NCBI GenBank assembly: GCA_947623455.1
Contig: OX392536.1
Location: 34,601,465 to 34,665,464 of the forward strand
Origin: Mimachlamys varia
Taxonomy: Eukaryota > Mollusca > Bivalvia > Pectinida > Pectinidae
Direction of reading: 5' to 3'
Length of the DNA stretch: 64,000 nucleotides
In this document: positions 13,095 through 25,264 of the stretch, piece after piece
Layout: every line of letters starts with the position of its first letter
Position numbering within the stretch: position 1 is the first letter of the stretch
Program-made: the position numbers and the translations under genes
Notes under the pieces: model-generated
Database searches by the model: none
What the model was told of the DNA's origin: nothing
What the model saw: only the letters and a program-made list of their open reading frames with translations

Positions 13095-13326
13095 GCTGTG
13101 AACTGTTTGGTTTATTTTGTTTTACGTCCTATTTAACAGCCAGGGTCATCTAAGGACGTGCCCGATCTGGAGGTGGAAGAAAGCCGGAGCACCCGGTGAA
13201 AAACCACCGACCTACGGTCAGTACCTGGCAACTGCCTCACGTGGGATATGAACTCGCAACCCAAAGGTGGAGGGCTAGTGATAGAATGTCGGAACACTTT
13301 AACCACTCGGCAATTGCGGCCCTCCA
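13095..13326 (-). mobile_element. tRNA-derived SINE, complete
   Basis: Read on the minus strand, a tRNA-like head starts at about 13326 (GGGCCGCAATTGCCGAGTGG, box A-like). Then come a GGGTTGCGAGTTCATATCCC box B-like block, CGTGAGGCAGTTGCC, TTCTTCCACCTCCAGATCGG, and the tail GGCTGTTAAATAGGACGTAA followed by an A-rich end with AAACCAAA. The layout resembles SINEs I know from bivalve genomes. The copy looks full length. Confidence 0.8.
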
Positions 13327-13675
13327 CTCAAAACAACCGTCATAGTTTGTAGGATACGAGTTATAGAAAACTGAATATAAGGAAAGGAAGTAATTCTTAC
13401 AGTGTAGGCGATATAATGTTAACGTCTCTGAGAAATCTGTTTTTTAATTGAGACACAAACACATACTATATATAGGTATACAATTGGTCAATACCTATGC
13501 CGTTTTGAGCCAGAGGTAAAGTGAAACTTTCAAATGCAATTACATTTAAATGTGAAACACATCGCAATAACATTGTATAGTTTAGCTTTCCTTGGCAACG
13601 GTGTGATACCTCCCCCAATGACATACGTGTAAATGGGTCTCGCGTGCTCAATGTATTTATATATATATCCATACA

Positions 13676-14071
13676 TTAAAGGCCCAATATACGTAACTTT
13701 CGGCAAAACTTGAAGCGTAAATCAAGCCTAGTAACTTATTATATCAATTTTATAGATTTAGTTAAGATTAACTGATATCAGCAATATTCAAGATGAATTC
13801 TTGCGCGGTTACCGGCACAGCAGCAGTTGAAACACGCTTTTTGTAAACACGCTTCCATTTCGAACCGTTTTCTACCTTCGGTTTGTTGATGAAGTGGGCC
13901 CCACCTGAATTATTTTCAATTCTTTTGATTTTTTTGTCAAGAGTTTCTTGTTAGTTACAGCTCAGGTTTACTTCGTTTTAGGCTTATTTTTGCATGGTTA
14001 TCAACTGGATTTTTTTCAGAATTTTCAGCATCACGAACATTTCCCTGAAGTTACGTATATTAGGCCTTTAA
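13676..14071. mobile_element. TTAA-flanked MITE (piggyBac-like), about 388 bp
   Basis: The element runs from 13680 to 14067. Its termini form inverted repeats of about 20 bp with one mismatch (AGGCCCAATATACGTAACTT at the left, and AGGCCTAATATACGTAACTT when the right end is reverse-complemented). TTAA flanks both sides, at 13676-13679 and 14068-14071. A TTAA target and short inverted ends fit a non-autonomous piggyBac-type element; it has no transposase. A second end of the family lies at about 55527-55560. Confidence 0.75.
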
Positions 14072-14339
14072 AACGACAAGCATGTTAGATCAAAACGTTA
14101 TGTGATATAGTCTTTACACACTTATTCTAATACATAGTCACCCTACCAGGTATATTAGGCCTTTAAAACGACAAGCATGTTAGATCAAAACGTTATGTGA
14201 TATAGTCTTTACACACTTATTCTAATACATAGTCACCCTACCAGGTATATTAGGCCTTTAAAACGACAAGCATGTTAGATCAAAACGTTATGTGATATAG
14301 TCTTTACACACTTATTCTAATACATAGTCACCCTACCAG
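14055..14339. repeat. Three tandem copies of a 95-bp unit
   Basis: Exact 95-bp periods start at 14055, 14150 and 14245, and the copies are essentially identical. Each unit begins with the terminal bases of the MITE's right inverted repeat (GTATATTAGGCCTTTAAAA). The duplication therefore happened after the MITE inserted and cut inside its end. Confidence 0.95.
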
Positions 14340-14695
14340 GAAAAGAGATAACAGTTTTATTGAATTATGTTGATTCCCCATCCCTCCTTTATTCTCTGTG
14401 TATACTAACTACAGTCAGTGGAAACGTTTATACAAGCCTACTGTTATGTCTGGTATTGTCCTTTCCACTGGAGATTGTCTTTTGACCTATTCAATACAAG
14501 TATATGTAGAACACATATCAGGAGAAGCTAATTTAATAGGATTGTTTAGGATAAATTATGGACGCAAGCTGGTAGCCTCTATGTGTATATCAATGAATTA
14601 CAAAAAACATATTACATCATATCATTCCTGTGAAATGTACACGTAGTATTTGAAGGATTATTGTTCTTTATATGATAATAGAGTATTTTTTCAAT
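14340..14695. other. Non-coding interval
   Basis: Nothing supported is seen. An 82-codon ORF (14398-14646) has no recognisable domain. Confidence 0.4.
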
Positions 14696-14699
14696 GTTT

Positions 14700-15030
14700 G
14701 CCTAACAGAATTTCAAAATGAAAAACAGTTTATGCATCGATAACATGTTGTGGAGGACTGTTCCAGAGATCAACAATACGGTAACTGAAGAGGTGTTTCC
14801 TTACATCAAGTCGACATCGCCTTTTAACAATTTTCTGAGAGTGACCTTTAGGTCTGTTATTATTGTCCGACTGGAAAAAGTTTTTGGTAACTCTACTATC
14901 ATATATACTGTTCATTATTTTAAAAAACATTTATAACATCTCTCCTTGGCCTCCGATGTAAAAGTGTTAGAATATTTAGTCTTTCCATGCGTTCCGGATA
15001 CGATAGGGGTTTAAGTCCTGGTTAATAGCG
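14700..15030 (-). pseudogene. LINE relic: C-terminal end of a non-LTR reverse transcriptase
   Basis: On the minus strand, one frame reads YPERMERLNILTLLHRRPRR, then a frameshift or stop near 14935. The next frame carries KGHSQKIVKRRCRLDVRKH, FSYRIVDLWNSPPQ and VIDA. This order (Y.ERL..L.L..RR.R.D, then GHS.K, then R.DVRK..FS.R.VDLWN.LP..V..A) is the thumb/C-terminal signature of Jockey/CR1-type LINE RTs. It is a short dead fragment. Confidence 0.7.
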
Positions 15031-16368
15031 ACTCTAATTTCCTACTTTGTATTGAGCATTCTGAGAATAAAACGTAGCTAGTTGAAAGAGCAGAGTTTTT
15101 GGAAGATATACTTAGTTAAGCTTAGTTTATATTTTATTAAATATCAACAGTCATCATTTAAGAACATGCCTCAATGACGATTACGTAAGCGTTTGGTATA
15201 AACTTGTTTTATTGCCATGGAAAGAGATTGGGAAACAGCTAGTTAATTAAGTTACAGTGAGTCATTTCTCATAAAATCGAAATTTTAAGCATACATATAA
15301 TTAAAGATATATAATAATCATCTGACACAATATATCAAAATATGTAATTATACCTTCCAAATTTTTCCCAGCCTTTCTTAGTAATTTCCCCCGTGTATTT
15401 CTCATGGCAAATCTAGAGGCGTTCTTTTCCTAACAAATTTTAAAACCCTTATATCTTCAAAATAAGCCAAATGATATATCAATAATTCAGCTCATTTCTG
15501 TTAAATTTAATGAGCAAGCTTTCTTCATGCGCGAGAACAGTATATTTAGTTCACAATACTATCGGTTTGAGCTAAATTAAGAGCGAAATCCCTTTATTAG
15601 AGCTCCTAGCACGAGAATATTATTAGCAACAGACGACGGAAATCATACACCTGTCAATACTCACCTGACATTGACCTGATAACTTTACTAGGTGACATAT
15701 TAACATAAATCTGTTCTATATACTTTACGATGTGGTTTCTATGCCTCTATGATGTAGACGTTACGGATAACTCACGTAAAAAGATACCGTCTAATTTACA
15801 TCAATATAATTACGGGATCATTCCAATTTGTCACTGTTAAACAATTTACATGCCCTACAATTGTGTGAACCCTCAGTGAATAATTTTGCGCAGCGTCTCA
15901 TAAATCATACACTATTTCATTAGCTACATTTGTAGTTTACTATATAATTGTATAATATCAAAACAATAGTAATATTTTAATTCTACATTTAATTACACTT
16001 TTACATCTAGTTTTCAAATCAAACCTATGGCCGATTATTGTTAAGTACTGAAATTTATCAATTTAAAGAGAAAGAGAAAATAAAGATTTCTTTATACAAT
16101 GCGTATTACCATAGAAACAAAGACCAGAACGTGCTGCCTTACATGTTCGAGTCTGTGTAACTTTTTTATAAGCATAATCTTCCGACAGGGATATAGCTAG
16201 AACGGAAGAAGAGTCATTCCGAGAATGAGAGGTGAACACTCCAAAATATATATGACTACATGTAAGGCGATCAATCATAGATTGTAGGATGATTGTCAGT
16301 ATACGTAACGGATCTGATCATCGCCCGTTGGCAATCTTTATACGATTATATTGTGTGCAAGTGATTAA
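15031..16368. other. Non-coding interval
   Basis: AT-rich. No gene, RNA gene or repeat array is recognised. Confidence 0.5.
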
Positions 16369-16369
16369 C

Positions 16370-18290
16370 TATCTAGAGTGTGGCCTTTTGATCAATTTCA
16401 TCAATATAGGCAGGTGATCAACTATGTAGATTATAGGCAGATGATCAATTATAGATATTATAGGCAGGTGATCAAATACAGAAATTATAAGCAGGTGATC
16501 AATTATACAAATTAACGGCAAGTGATCATCTATATAGATTATAGGCAAAATATCAATTATATTGAGTATAGGCAGGTGATTAACTATACAGATTATAGGT
16601 AGGTGACTAGATTTATAGATTATAGGCAGGTGATCAATAATAGAGATTATACGCAGGCTATCAACTATATAGATTATTGGAAGTTGATCAACTAAAAAGG
16701 TTATTGACATGTGATAAATTATATATATTATAATCAGGTGATCAACTATGAAAATTATTGGCAGGTGATCAGTTATATAGATTATAGGCAGATATCAATT
16801 ATATAGATTAGTGGCAGTTGATCAATTGTATATATTAAAACCAAATGATCAACTATATAGATTATAGGAAGGTGATCAATTATATAGATTATTGGCAGGT
16901 GATCAACTATAGAGATTATAGGCAGGTGCTAAATTTCATAAATTATTGGCAGGTGATAAATTATATAGATTATTTGCAGGTGATCAATTATTTATATTAT
17001 AATCACGTGATCAAATAAATAGAGTATAGGCAGGTGATCAAATATAGAGAGTATAGGCAGGTGATCAATTATATACATTATAGGAAAATGATCAATTACA
17101 TTGATTATAAGAAGGGGATTAACTATAGAGATTATAGGCAGGTGTTCAACTATATAGATTAAAGGTAGGTGATTAATCATAAACGTTGTTGACAGGTGAT
17201 CAATTATATAGGTTATAGGCAGGTTATCAATTATGTAGATTATACGCAGATGATCAATTATATATATTCTAATCAGTTGATCAACTTTATATATAATTGA
17301 CAGGTGATCAATTATATAGATTATAGGCAGGTGATCACCTGTATAGATTATAGGCAGGTTATCAAATATATAGTTTATAGCCTGGTGATCAACTATATAG
17401 ATTATAATCAGTTGATCAATTGTATACATTTATTCAGGTGATCAATTATATAGATTATTGGCAGGTAATCAACTATATAGATTATAGGCAGGTGATCAAT
17501 TACATGGATCAATGGCAGGTGGTAAATTATATAGATTAGAGGTAGGTGATCAATTATATTGATTATAGGCAGGTGATCAATTATATTGATTATAGGCAAG
17601 TGATCAAAATATAGATTATAGGCAGGTGATTAACTATAGAGATTTTAGGCAGGTGATCAGTTTTATAGATGATTGGCTGGTGATCAATTTTTTAATTATA
17701 GGCAGGTTATCAAATTAGAGATTATAGGCAGGTGATCAATTATATAGATTATTTGCAGGTGATAATTATATTAATTATTTGCAGGTGATCAATTATATAT
17801 ATTATAATCAGTTGATCAAGTATTTAGATTATAGGCAAGTGATCAAAATATAGATTATAGGCAGGTGATTAATTATATAGGCTACTGGCAGGTGATCAAT
17901 TATATAGATTATTTGCAGCTGATCAATTATATAGATTACAGGCAGGTGATCAATTATGTAAATTATAGGCATATGATCAATTATATAGATTATTGGCAGG
18001 TGATCATCTATATAGATTATAGGCAGGTGATCAATTACATTAAATATTTGCAGGTGATCAATTATATTAATTATTTGCAAGTGATCAATTATATTGATTA
18101 TAGGCAGGTGATTAATTATATTAAGTATTTGCAGGTGATCAAAATATAGAGATTATAGGCAGGTGATAAATAATATTGATTATTGGCAGGTGATCAACTA
18201 TATAGATTATTGGCAGGTGATCAACTATATAGATTATAGGCAGGTGATCAACTATATAGATTATAGGCAGGTGATCAACAACATACATCT
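16370..18290. repeat. 27-bp minisatellite
   Basis: About 70 copies of a 27-bp unit, GATTATAGGCAGGTGATCAA followed by TTATATA. The period is a multiple of three, so minus-strand frames stay open as a nonapeptide repeat (IDHLPIIYI) and the plus strand opens as INYIDYRQV. Units diverge by substitutions and rare small indels. The TGATCA palindrome is conserved in most units. No start context, splice signals or composition support a protein. Confidence 0.95.
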
Positions 18291-18294
18291 ATAG

Positions 18295-19985
18295 CTTATT
18301 GAATAACTTACTCTGAGATTTTATCCTTCCGAGGACATATACATGTATATATTTGAAATTTGTTACGTGTATCATCTATGGATTACTTTTTTGTTATCAA
18401 TAGCATTTCCCAGGTTGAAGCGATCAGCTTTTAATTATACCCTGGTGACAACTATAATATAATGAACTGGTGATTAATATGTAGACACATTCAAATTATT
18501 AAGTATAATGTTGAATAACCTTATTTTTTGTAACATTTTAACATTTAACCTCATTATATGTATATAAATGTACATAAAAAGATCATGTTTATGTTATGTA
18601 ACGTGTATTTTATTTGTCTTGATAAAGGGGCGGATAGCCTTGGAAATTTGACAATTGATTTGTCCGTACTGTCGCTATTACTTCCACGATCATGTTTATA
18701 AAAATCATTATATTACAAAACTAATATATACATAAACATACACACTATTATTATTTTAGCATATAAATAGAATGTATATCAATATCAAATTGTTAATTTG
18801 CTTGAGTAAAGAGTTCATGCAAAGTATTGGTGAGGATAACGTCATTGATTCACTGTTATATTCATAGTAAATACAACACACCCTTTTGTGATCGATGACG
18901 TCACAAAATAAATTCAAAAGAAAACACATGGCATGTAAAGCATCCTAAGTATCAAGACATGTTTCAATTAATTACAAAGATCGTTTCATAAGATAAATTT
19001 AAACATCTGTTTGTGCTCGCCTTAATCATGTCCTTTCTCCTTAACAGGCGAAGTAAATGGACGAGCTGGGCTATTTTGGGTCCGTAACGTGGTGATGGAC
19101 TATTCAATTAGACAACAGTAATGCTTTATATATTGTATCAGGAAGTGGTTTTTTGGGCCGGTTTAACAAAGGTATAATATACGGGGCGGAAAAAACAAGG
19201 GATTTTTATGTTATCTTAAGCACGAGCTTGTTTATTTCCGTTAGAGTTGCCATGTTGAAAGAGAATAGCTGATGGCGATGATCGCGTGTATATCTTACTG
19301 TAATCAGATGTCTATCGCTCGATACCACCTTGTTATCACAGTGGTGTTCTCCAACACAGCGGCCAGTTTGTTTTCTCAAGAGACTGTGGAACATATTATA
19401 CTCATCAGCAATGTAACGAATCTTAATTCATTAATAGTTCCCTTCCGGAGGTAAAATATAATTCCGCCGGCAAAATAGCTCATCAAAACTAAAGTTTGAA
19501 CCTCAAGAATGGAATTTATTGTATCGTGTATATTGCATGATTTTTAATTCTTAATTGTTTTGTCTTGTTTTTATTATTATTATTGTTAATATCATTTAAT
19601 TTTGCATTGAAGCTGAAAATACTCGTTGCATTAGCTATTAATTGCATTGAGAAAAAACAGTTTTAGGAGCGGAAGCCTTCTTAGCATAAACTAAAATTAT
19701 AAAGTGTAACCAATTAATATATCCAGACACTGTAGTCACTTCTGTTAAATAGCACATCGAGACAGAATAATAATCAATCATACAAACGTGGAAATACATT
19801 TGAATACCACTTTACAGAAATAACTTCGTCTTTCCGTTCATTTACAACAGTGTCACTTTTTTTGTAGTTGATGTATTTAAAGTAAATTTCCTATGCCAAT
19901 AACCAATTATAGTCTTAAAAATAAGAATAATTTCTACTTGATAAATCAACCGTTTATAAACAAACTTACACCATTTAAAATCTGT
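18295..19985. other. Non-coding interval
   Basis: No supported gene is seen. ATT runs occur near 19573-19585. Overlapping ORFs of about 60 codons at 19206-19454 on both strands look like chance. Confidence 0.45.
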
Positions 19986-19987
19986 TA

Positions 19988-20645
19988 GCTGTGTTGTCTA
20001 TAAACAACAAGAAGTTTGTTGACCACGTCGATCGTATATACCCTTCTGAACTTGAAATACAGGACACAACAGACTCTTCTACATCAGCTGCTTACCTCGA
20101 TCTTTACTTCAAATACGACCAACATGGACAGCTTACTACTAAGCTATACGATAAACGTGACGATTTATAAATGTCCGATCGCGAACTTTCCATTTCTTGA
20201 TCGTAACATCCCTGCTTCTCCAACCTATGGTGTTTACATGTCGCAATTGATTCGATATTCTAGGGCTTGCTCTAAATATCGGGATTTCCGTGATCGATGT
20301 CGACTGCTGACAAACAAACTAACAACACAAGGATTCGAGAGATGCAGGTTGATCAGAACTATGGGCAAGTTTTATGGTCGTCATCTTTGTCTCATTGAGA
20401 AATACTCTGTATGAAGATTGACGTTTTTGAGGATGCTCATTAGTGTGTTTACTTGTTGTGATTGACAATGATACTCGGTTCTCATTTTGAGAACTTGATG
20501 TTTACAGTCGTATTATCTTGTACTTTTACAAGAGTCTCCATGTAAATATTTCCTTTGTTCATATTTTGCCCCTGGTGTAATCGATTTTGAGTTTGGATTC
20601 TGATTTTGTTAACGCTTCGGTATTCTCTTATTTATTTTCAATATT
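19988..20645 (+). pseudogene. RT-element copy: C-terminal RT part plus 3' tail
   Basis: This is the best preserved plus-strand copy. It starts at the DDVLS-equivalent region (GTTGTCTATAAACAACAAGA) and holds NFPFLDRNIPASPTYGVYMS, QLIRYSRACSKYRDFRDRCR, LLTNKLTTQGF and GKFYGRHLCLIEKYSV, ending about 20414. The 3' tail with GTTTGGATTCTGATTTTGTT runs to about 20640. One frameshift near 20160 breaks the frame. It encodes the region after the palm domain of a reverse transcriptase; no intact element remains. Confidence 0.75.
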
Positions 20646-20649
20646 TATA

Positions 20650-21235
20650 ACTTGAATGCCTGCTATCCCCACATTTACTACAAATCAATACACGTTCCTC
20701 ACAATAATCACAGTAATATAACAATACAGTACATAAATAACCATCAAAATAAAGCACGAATGAAAAAGAGGTTGACCTGTTTATAAGTTCAACCGGTGTA
20801 TACAAATTTAACTACTGGTAAAAAGTACAAGGTACAATACAATAATCACTACAAATGCATACGGAAATTACAGAACATTTCGGTGATTACAATTTCACCT
20901 GCATAATGTACGTAGGTGAAATTGTTTCAGAATCATTCTGTATGATCAAAGTGCGTCAAGTGTTATCTATACCTATGATATCCTGTTCTGTGAATTCTGA
21001 TAACGTAAAAAATATGCTTTGTCGACATATTTCATTTTATACATATTCCATGAATTGTTAACTCGATTTTGCCAATGTAAATTGGTAGTGTAACCTAACA
21101 AACAAACGTTCGTTGGATACGTATTACTTATATAGTTCTATACGAGTAAAGCAGGCGAAAACGTATGTCAATTTTATAGGCAGTCGATCCCCATTTTATG
21201 AAAAATAACTGAACAATTACATTTCACAGCATATT
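20650..21235. other. Non-coding interval
   Basis: No supported feature is seen; a 68-codon ORF at 20855-21061 is unrecognised. Confidence 0.4.
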
Positions 21236-21239
21236 GGAC

Positions 21240-21775
21240 ACAGATCCGCGTGTGTTGTAGTCACCATGAAAGAGCCCTGCAGGTAGGGCGTAAGAATTGT
21301 ACCCGCTGCCAAAAAGGACGATCGTGCATGTAAGAGGCGACTACATTTTTGATACTTTCTTTTCCATTCTTCTACACAACTTAATCCTTTCTATGACTCC
21401 CGTAACAGTACCTCATTTTTGGCCTTTAGTTGAGCGTTCACCCCTGTGAAAGTATATGGGTTTTGTCAGAGACATACCAGAGTCTCTAACAAGGGAAGTC
21501 ATCACTCTCTGCTTGCCGCTCAGCATTAAAAAAGTGGAACAAGTGATTCACCTGTTGTCAGTATAATGTGACCGGGTAGGGTATTCATGTGGGGAAATTC
21601 ATCAGTATATTTCAGTATGGTAGCACTTTAAATCGGCAACGGATCCGGACTATCGCAAGGAGGCGTACACGATCATACCGCGGCCTCCCAGATACACACG
21701 GTCTCATCACACACACACATCGCATACACGGGGAGATCGTCATTAAATGACACTGGCTGTTAATAGGATGTAAAA
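21240..21775 (+). mobile_element. Dispersed repeat with SINE-like tail
   Basis: The copy opens with AGCCCTGCAGGTAGGGCGTA, then AGAGGCGACTA. The middle has CTGCCGCTCAGCATT-like and GTTGTCAGTATAATGTGACC blocks. It ends in GGCTGTTAATAGGATGTAAA followed by an A-rich tail. The ending is the same as in the SINE at 13095-13326, so the two share a 3' tail. I recall the block order as common in bivalve genomes; I cannot search to confirm it. Confidence 0.6.
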
Positions 21776-21779
21776 ACAA

Positions 21780-23402
21780 TAAAACCAAAAACAAACAAAT
21801 TATGAAAGAATTCCCCATCTTAAAATACATAACTGTTTGCTGATATAATCGATGGTTTGGATCTGTGGCGATTGTCATGTGGAAAAATAATTTTGAAATT
21901 TTGAACTATTGTCAAAAAGTGAATAGAAACAAGAACTAGATTGAGATGGGAAGATCTTAAGACGATTTCAACGTGTTTTACTTGTAATAAATACATGCTT
22001 TTAAGAAACGATTCCCATCTTTTGCAAAATCTGATTCTCTTGATAACCGCAACTCACCTGAAGTGAAAACAAACTTTCGTAGTTTGAATTCGTTTTATTG
22101 TAAAGTATTTTTATAGAAACGTTTACCTGTGTGTTGTCGGATGTTTTTACATATAATTCACACTGCCTATGTGTGTTTCACTAATTGTTTCAGCGTGGGT
22201 ATGTACTACAGATATACTGGGTGGACGCACGTCGTTTATCTGTCAGTCATCTCTAGCTTTGCATGTGCATGAGCTGTTTTCTTGCAGTTTGTACTCTTTG
22301 GATTCGTAGATATGGAAATATTAAACCAGCAAGACAAACTGATGTTTATCGTACATTCACAAATGTAATTATACCGCATAAATATTTATAAACGAAGGTC
22401 GATAGTGATTGTATTACTTTCGACCAATCTGATGACACAAAACAGACGTGAACTAAGTCCGGAGCACCAGCGATCGGACCAACGTCAAACAATTAAGCTG
22501 TCAGTTCTGTCCATGGTAAGCAAATTTCACATGAAAATAATTACTGTAATCAACGGCTAGAACTTCTTATGGATATTGTAATGAATTAGGTCCGGGAGAA
22601 GGGGAATTTCGACAAGTAGGCGGTGTGATATTCACTCCAGATAATAAAATCACTAAATATAGAAATGGTATTCTGTTAAACTGCTTTTACGGCCGCAATT
22701 TCTCTACAGTATACCAAATTATTAACGGAAATTATATTGAATAATTTTGAATCTTTATATGTTCTGCTGTACAATGAAATAGGTTTATACACAAACAAAG
22801 ACACACAAATACTGTAAGCTACGTCTCACTCAAACGTTACGATGACAGTACTGTCTGTGCATGTATAAAGTATCGCTGGTACTAAACGTTCATCCGTTTG
22901 TCTGTCTCCCTGTCAGTATAGACAACTTATGCATTTCATTGAAGTTTCATTTGACTAGTTCTCATTCAAAAGTCGATTATTCTAACAATATAACGAAGCT
23001 TAATTGAAAATATTTTTGTACGATATTGTTTATATGTTTGTCAACTTTGTATAAATACATATGTAAGTGATTTTGGTACATAGTTCTGCCGTCACCTTTC
23101 AACTAATAAATAAAGATTATTCCAGACAATGGGCTTAATGTGAATATGCTGCATTGGTTTCACTTTCAGAATGGGGGAATTCTAATAGGTCCGCTATTTA
23201 GAAAAGAATAAACAGTTTTCGATACAAAATGAAACCTAATCACAAGTGTTTGCCCCGATGTTCGAATAACACTCACTGGCCTACATGAGAAGTGTGTGGT
23301 TGTGTCTGCAGATTAGGCATTCAATAATTGGATACTTATACTGGTTTTCGAAAGACGAAATATCAACTAACCATTTACAACATAATTGCCATCTATAGAA
23401 AC
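21780..23402. other. Non-coding interval
   Basis: No supported feature is seen. Confidence 0.45.
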
Positions 23403-23404
23403 GT

Positions 23405-24170
23405 TTAATATAGAAAGACTCTGAGAAAGACTCTGACCAACCTAATGTGGTTTGGATACCTAAACTGCGCAAGGATCCTTATAAGCAACGTTTCAAATAT
23501 ACTGTGGAAGATATAGCACGCATGATTGAATTTCTGGTTGACAAAATCTTTCCTGGGTTTGGAGGAAAGAGTTAGCATTCTACTTGAAATAAAATATGTT
23601 CCACTCTTGGCTGACTTATTTGTTTGTTCTTGTTTTTTTTTCAAACAAGCCTGGATTTGCCTAGGGGCTTATCAGGACAGATAAGAACATTCTTGCAAAT
23701 TCTTTCAATTTCTCTTTCATGTATATCAACGATATACCGTCTGTAAACAACACTAAGTTTGCTAACTTAGTCGATCGTATATAACCTTCTGAACTTGACA
23801 TAAAGGACACAACAGACGCTTCTACATCAGCTTCTTACAATTGTTCCTCGATCTTTACATAAACTTTGACCAACACAAGCAGCTTACTACTCAGCTGTTC
23901 GATAAATAAGCATGACGATTTCGATTTACCGATCATAAACTTTCCCTCTCTTTATAGTAACATCCCTGCTTCTTCATCCTACGGTGTTTACATGAAGCAA
24001 GTGATTCGATATTCTAGCGCTGGCTCTGACTATTTAGATTTCCATGATAGATGTCAGCTGCTGACAAACAAAGTTACGACAGAGGTATTCGAGAGATACA
24101 GATTTATGAGGATACTGAGCAAGTGTTATGGTCGCAATATTGAGGTCATTGAGAAATAATCTACGCTCAT
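23405..24170 (+). pseudogene. Decayed RT-element copy including upstream RT segment
   Basis: This copy reaches further 5' than most. Near 23445-23530 it reads VWIPKLRKDPYKQRF (compare the PKLHK.P motif before the RT fingers/palm), then MIEFLVDKIFPGFGG. After several breaks come the active-site flank near 23730 and the C-terminal block PIINFPSLYSNIPASSSYGV, DRCQLLTNKVTTEVF and CYGRNIEVIEK, ending at 24159. Many stops and frameshifts show an old copy. The usual 3' tail is not evident after 24180. Confidence 0.7.
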
Positions 24171-25262
24171 AAATGATATGGGAAAATATCGAGAGTACCG
24201 ATTGTACATTCATAAAAGATCTTGAGACTATTTTTGTTAAGCTAGTGCTATATGATTAGGTAAAAGCTTGGCTCAAACTAAAAGACCTTCACATAAATAA
24301 CATGTATTGTCTTTTTGAGTACATGGATACAATGTAAATACTTTCTTGAACCTAAGTAACGTACCAATATTTTAATTTTAAGGAATATTTTGTATACTTT
24401 AAATTTATGTTTTGGTGTTGTCGTTTTGTTTTGTTTTTTTTTTTAATATTAAACACTTCTAAAGTTGCGTAATGATTAAACAACTTAGGGGATGCCTCAA
24501 GGTACTTGACCAAACATTCAGGGTGGGTACATACTAAGCTGATATGAATCATATCGATAATGTATACTGTATCGCCATACTCTGGATATCCACATGCCGT
24601 AGTTCTGTATATATGCGTTAATGAATACAGTGCAAATGACACAAGGCTAATATGGATTAATTGATTTATTGAATATTGTAGGTTTCATATTACATTTGTA
24701 CTTAGCTTTGTCTGCAAATACCTTGACAGTGGTGGATCTTACAATAAACCTTTTCCCCTTTTCCCATCCCCTAATTTATTTAAGGGATTTAACGCACCTG
24801 ACTCTTCTGCTTCTACATTAGTTCAGAAAAGCTGTATGATGCTGGTTATTTTGGCATACGGTATTTGTTACTAAATTTTTACATGCGCAGCATGTGTGTG
24901 TAATATATTGTTTGTTTGCATTATCTCCCATGATATAACTTCTTCAGTGCCAATTATCTATTACTTGCTGATTCATCTGAACAGAACGCCAGCATCAGCA
25001 ACTTCCCATTGTCACCGCAGAGGTTTTCAAGTCTAACACAAACTGTAACAGCTCATAGATCTCACATTTTATAAAAAATTACAAGACCTTTTGTATCAAG
25101 GAAGCGTTAATACTTACTTTTAGCCAATCTCGGACAAATATCAGCAACCAACATGTAATTGAAAAACTTACAAACCTACACTTTAACTTTAAGATTACAT
25201 TACATATTGTGATGTAATGCCATCGCTTTTTGTCTAGTGACGTCTGGTGTGCATCGATTCAA
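24170..25262. other. Non-coding interval with a repeat B scrap
   Basis: About 24775-24860 carries GGGATTTAACGCACCTGACT and TTTTGGCATACGGTATTTGT, matching part of repeat B at 36893-37093. Otherwise nothing is seen. Confidence 0.45.
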
Positions 25263-25264
25263 CT

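Noticed and set aside
16369..18149. ORFs with IDHLPIIYI repeats, resembling a repeat protein
   Set aside because: Same cause (27-bp period). Start codons are arbitrary and other frames are open too.
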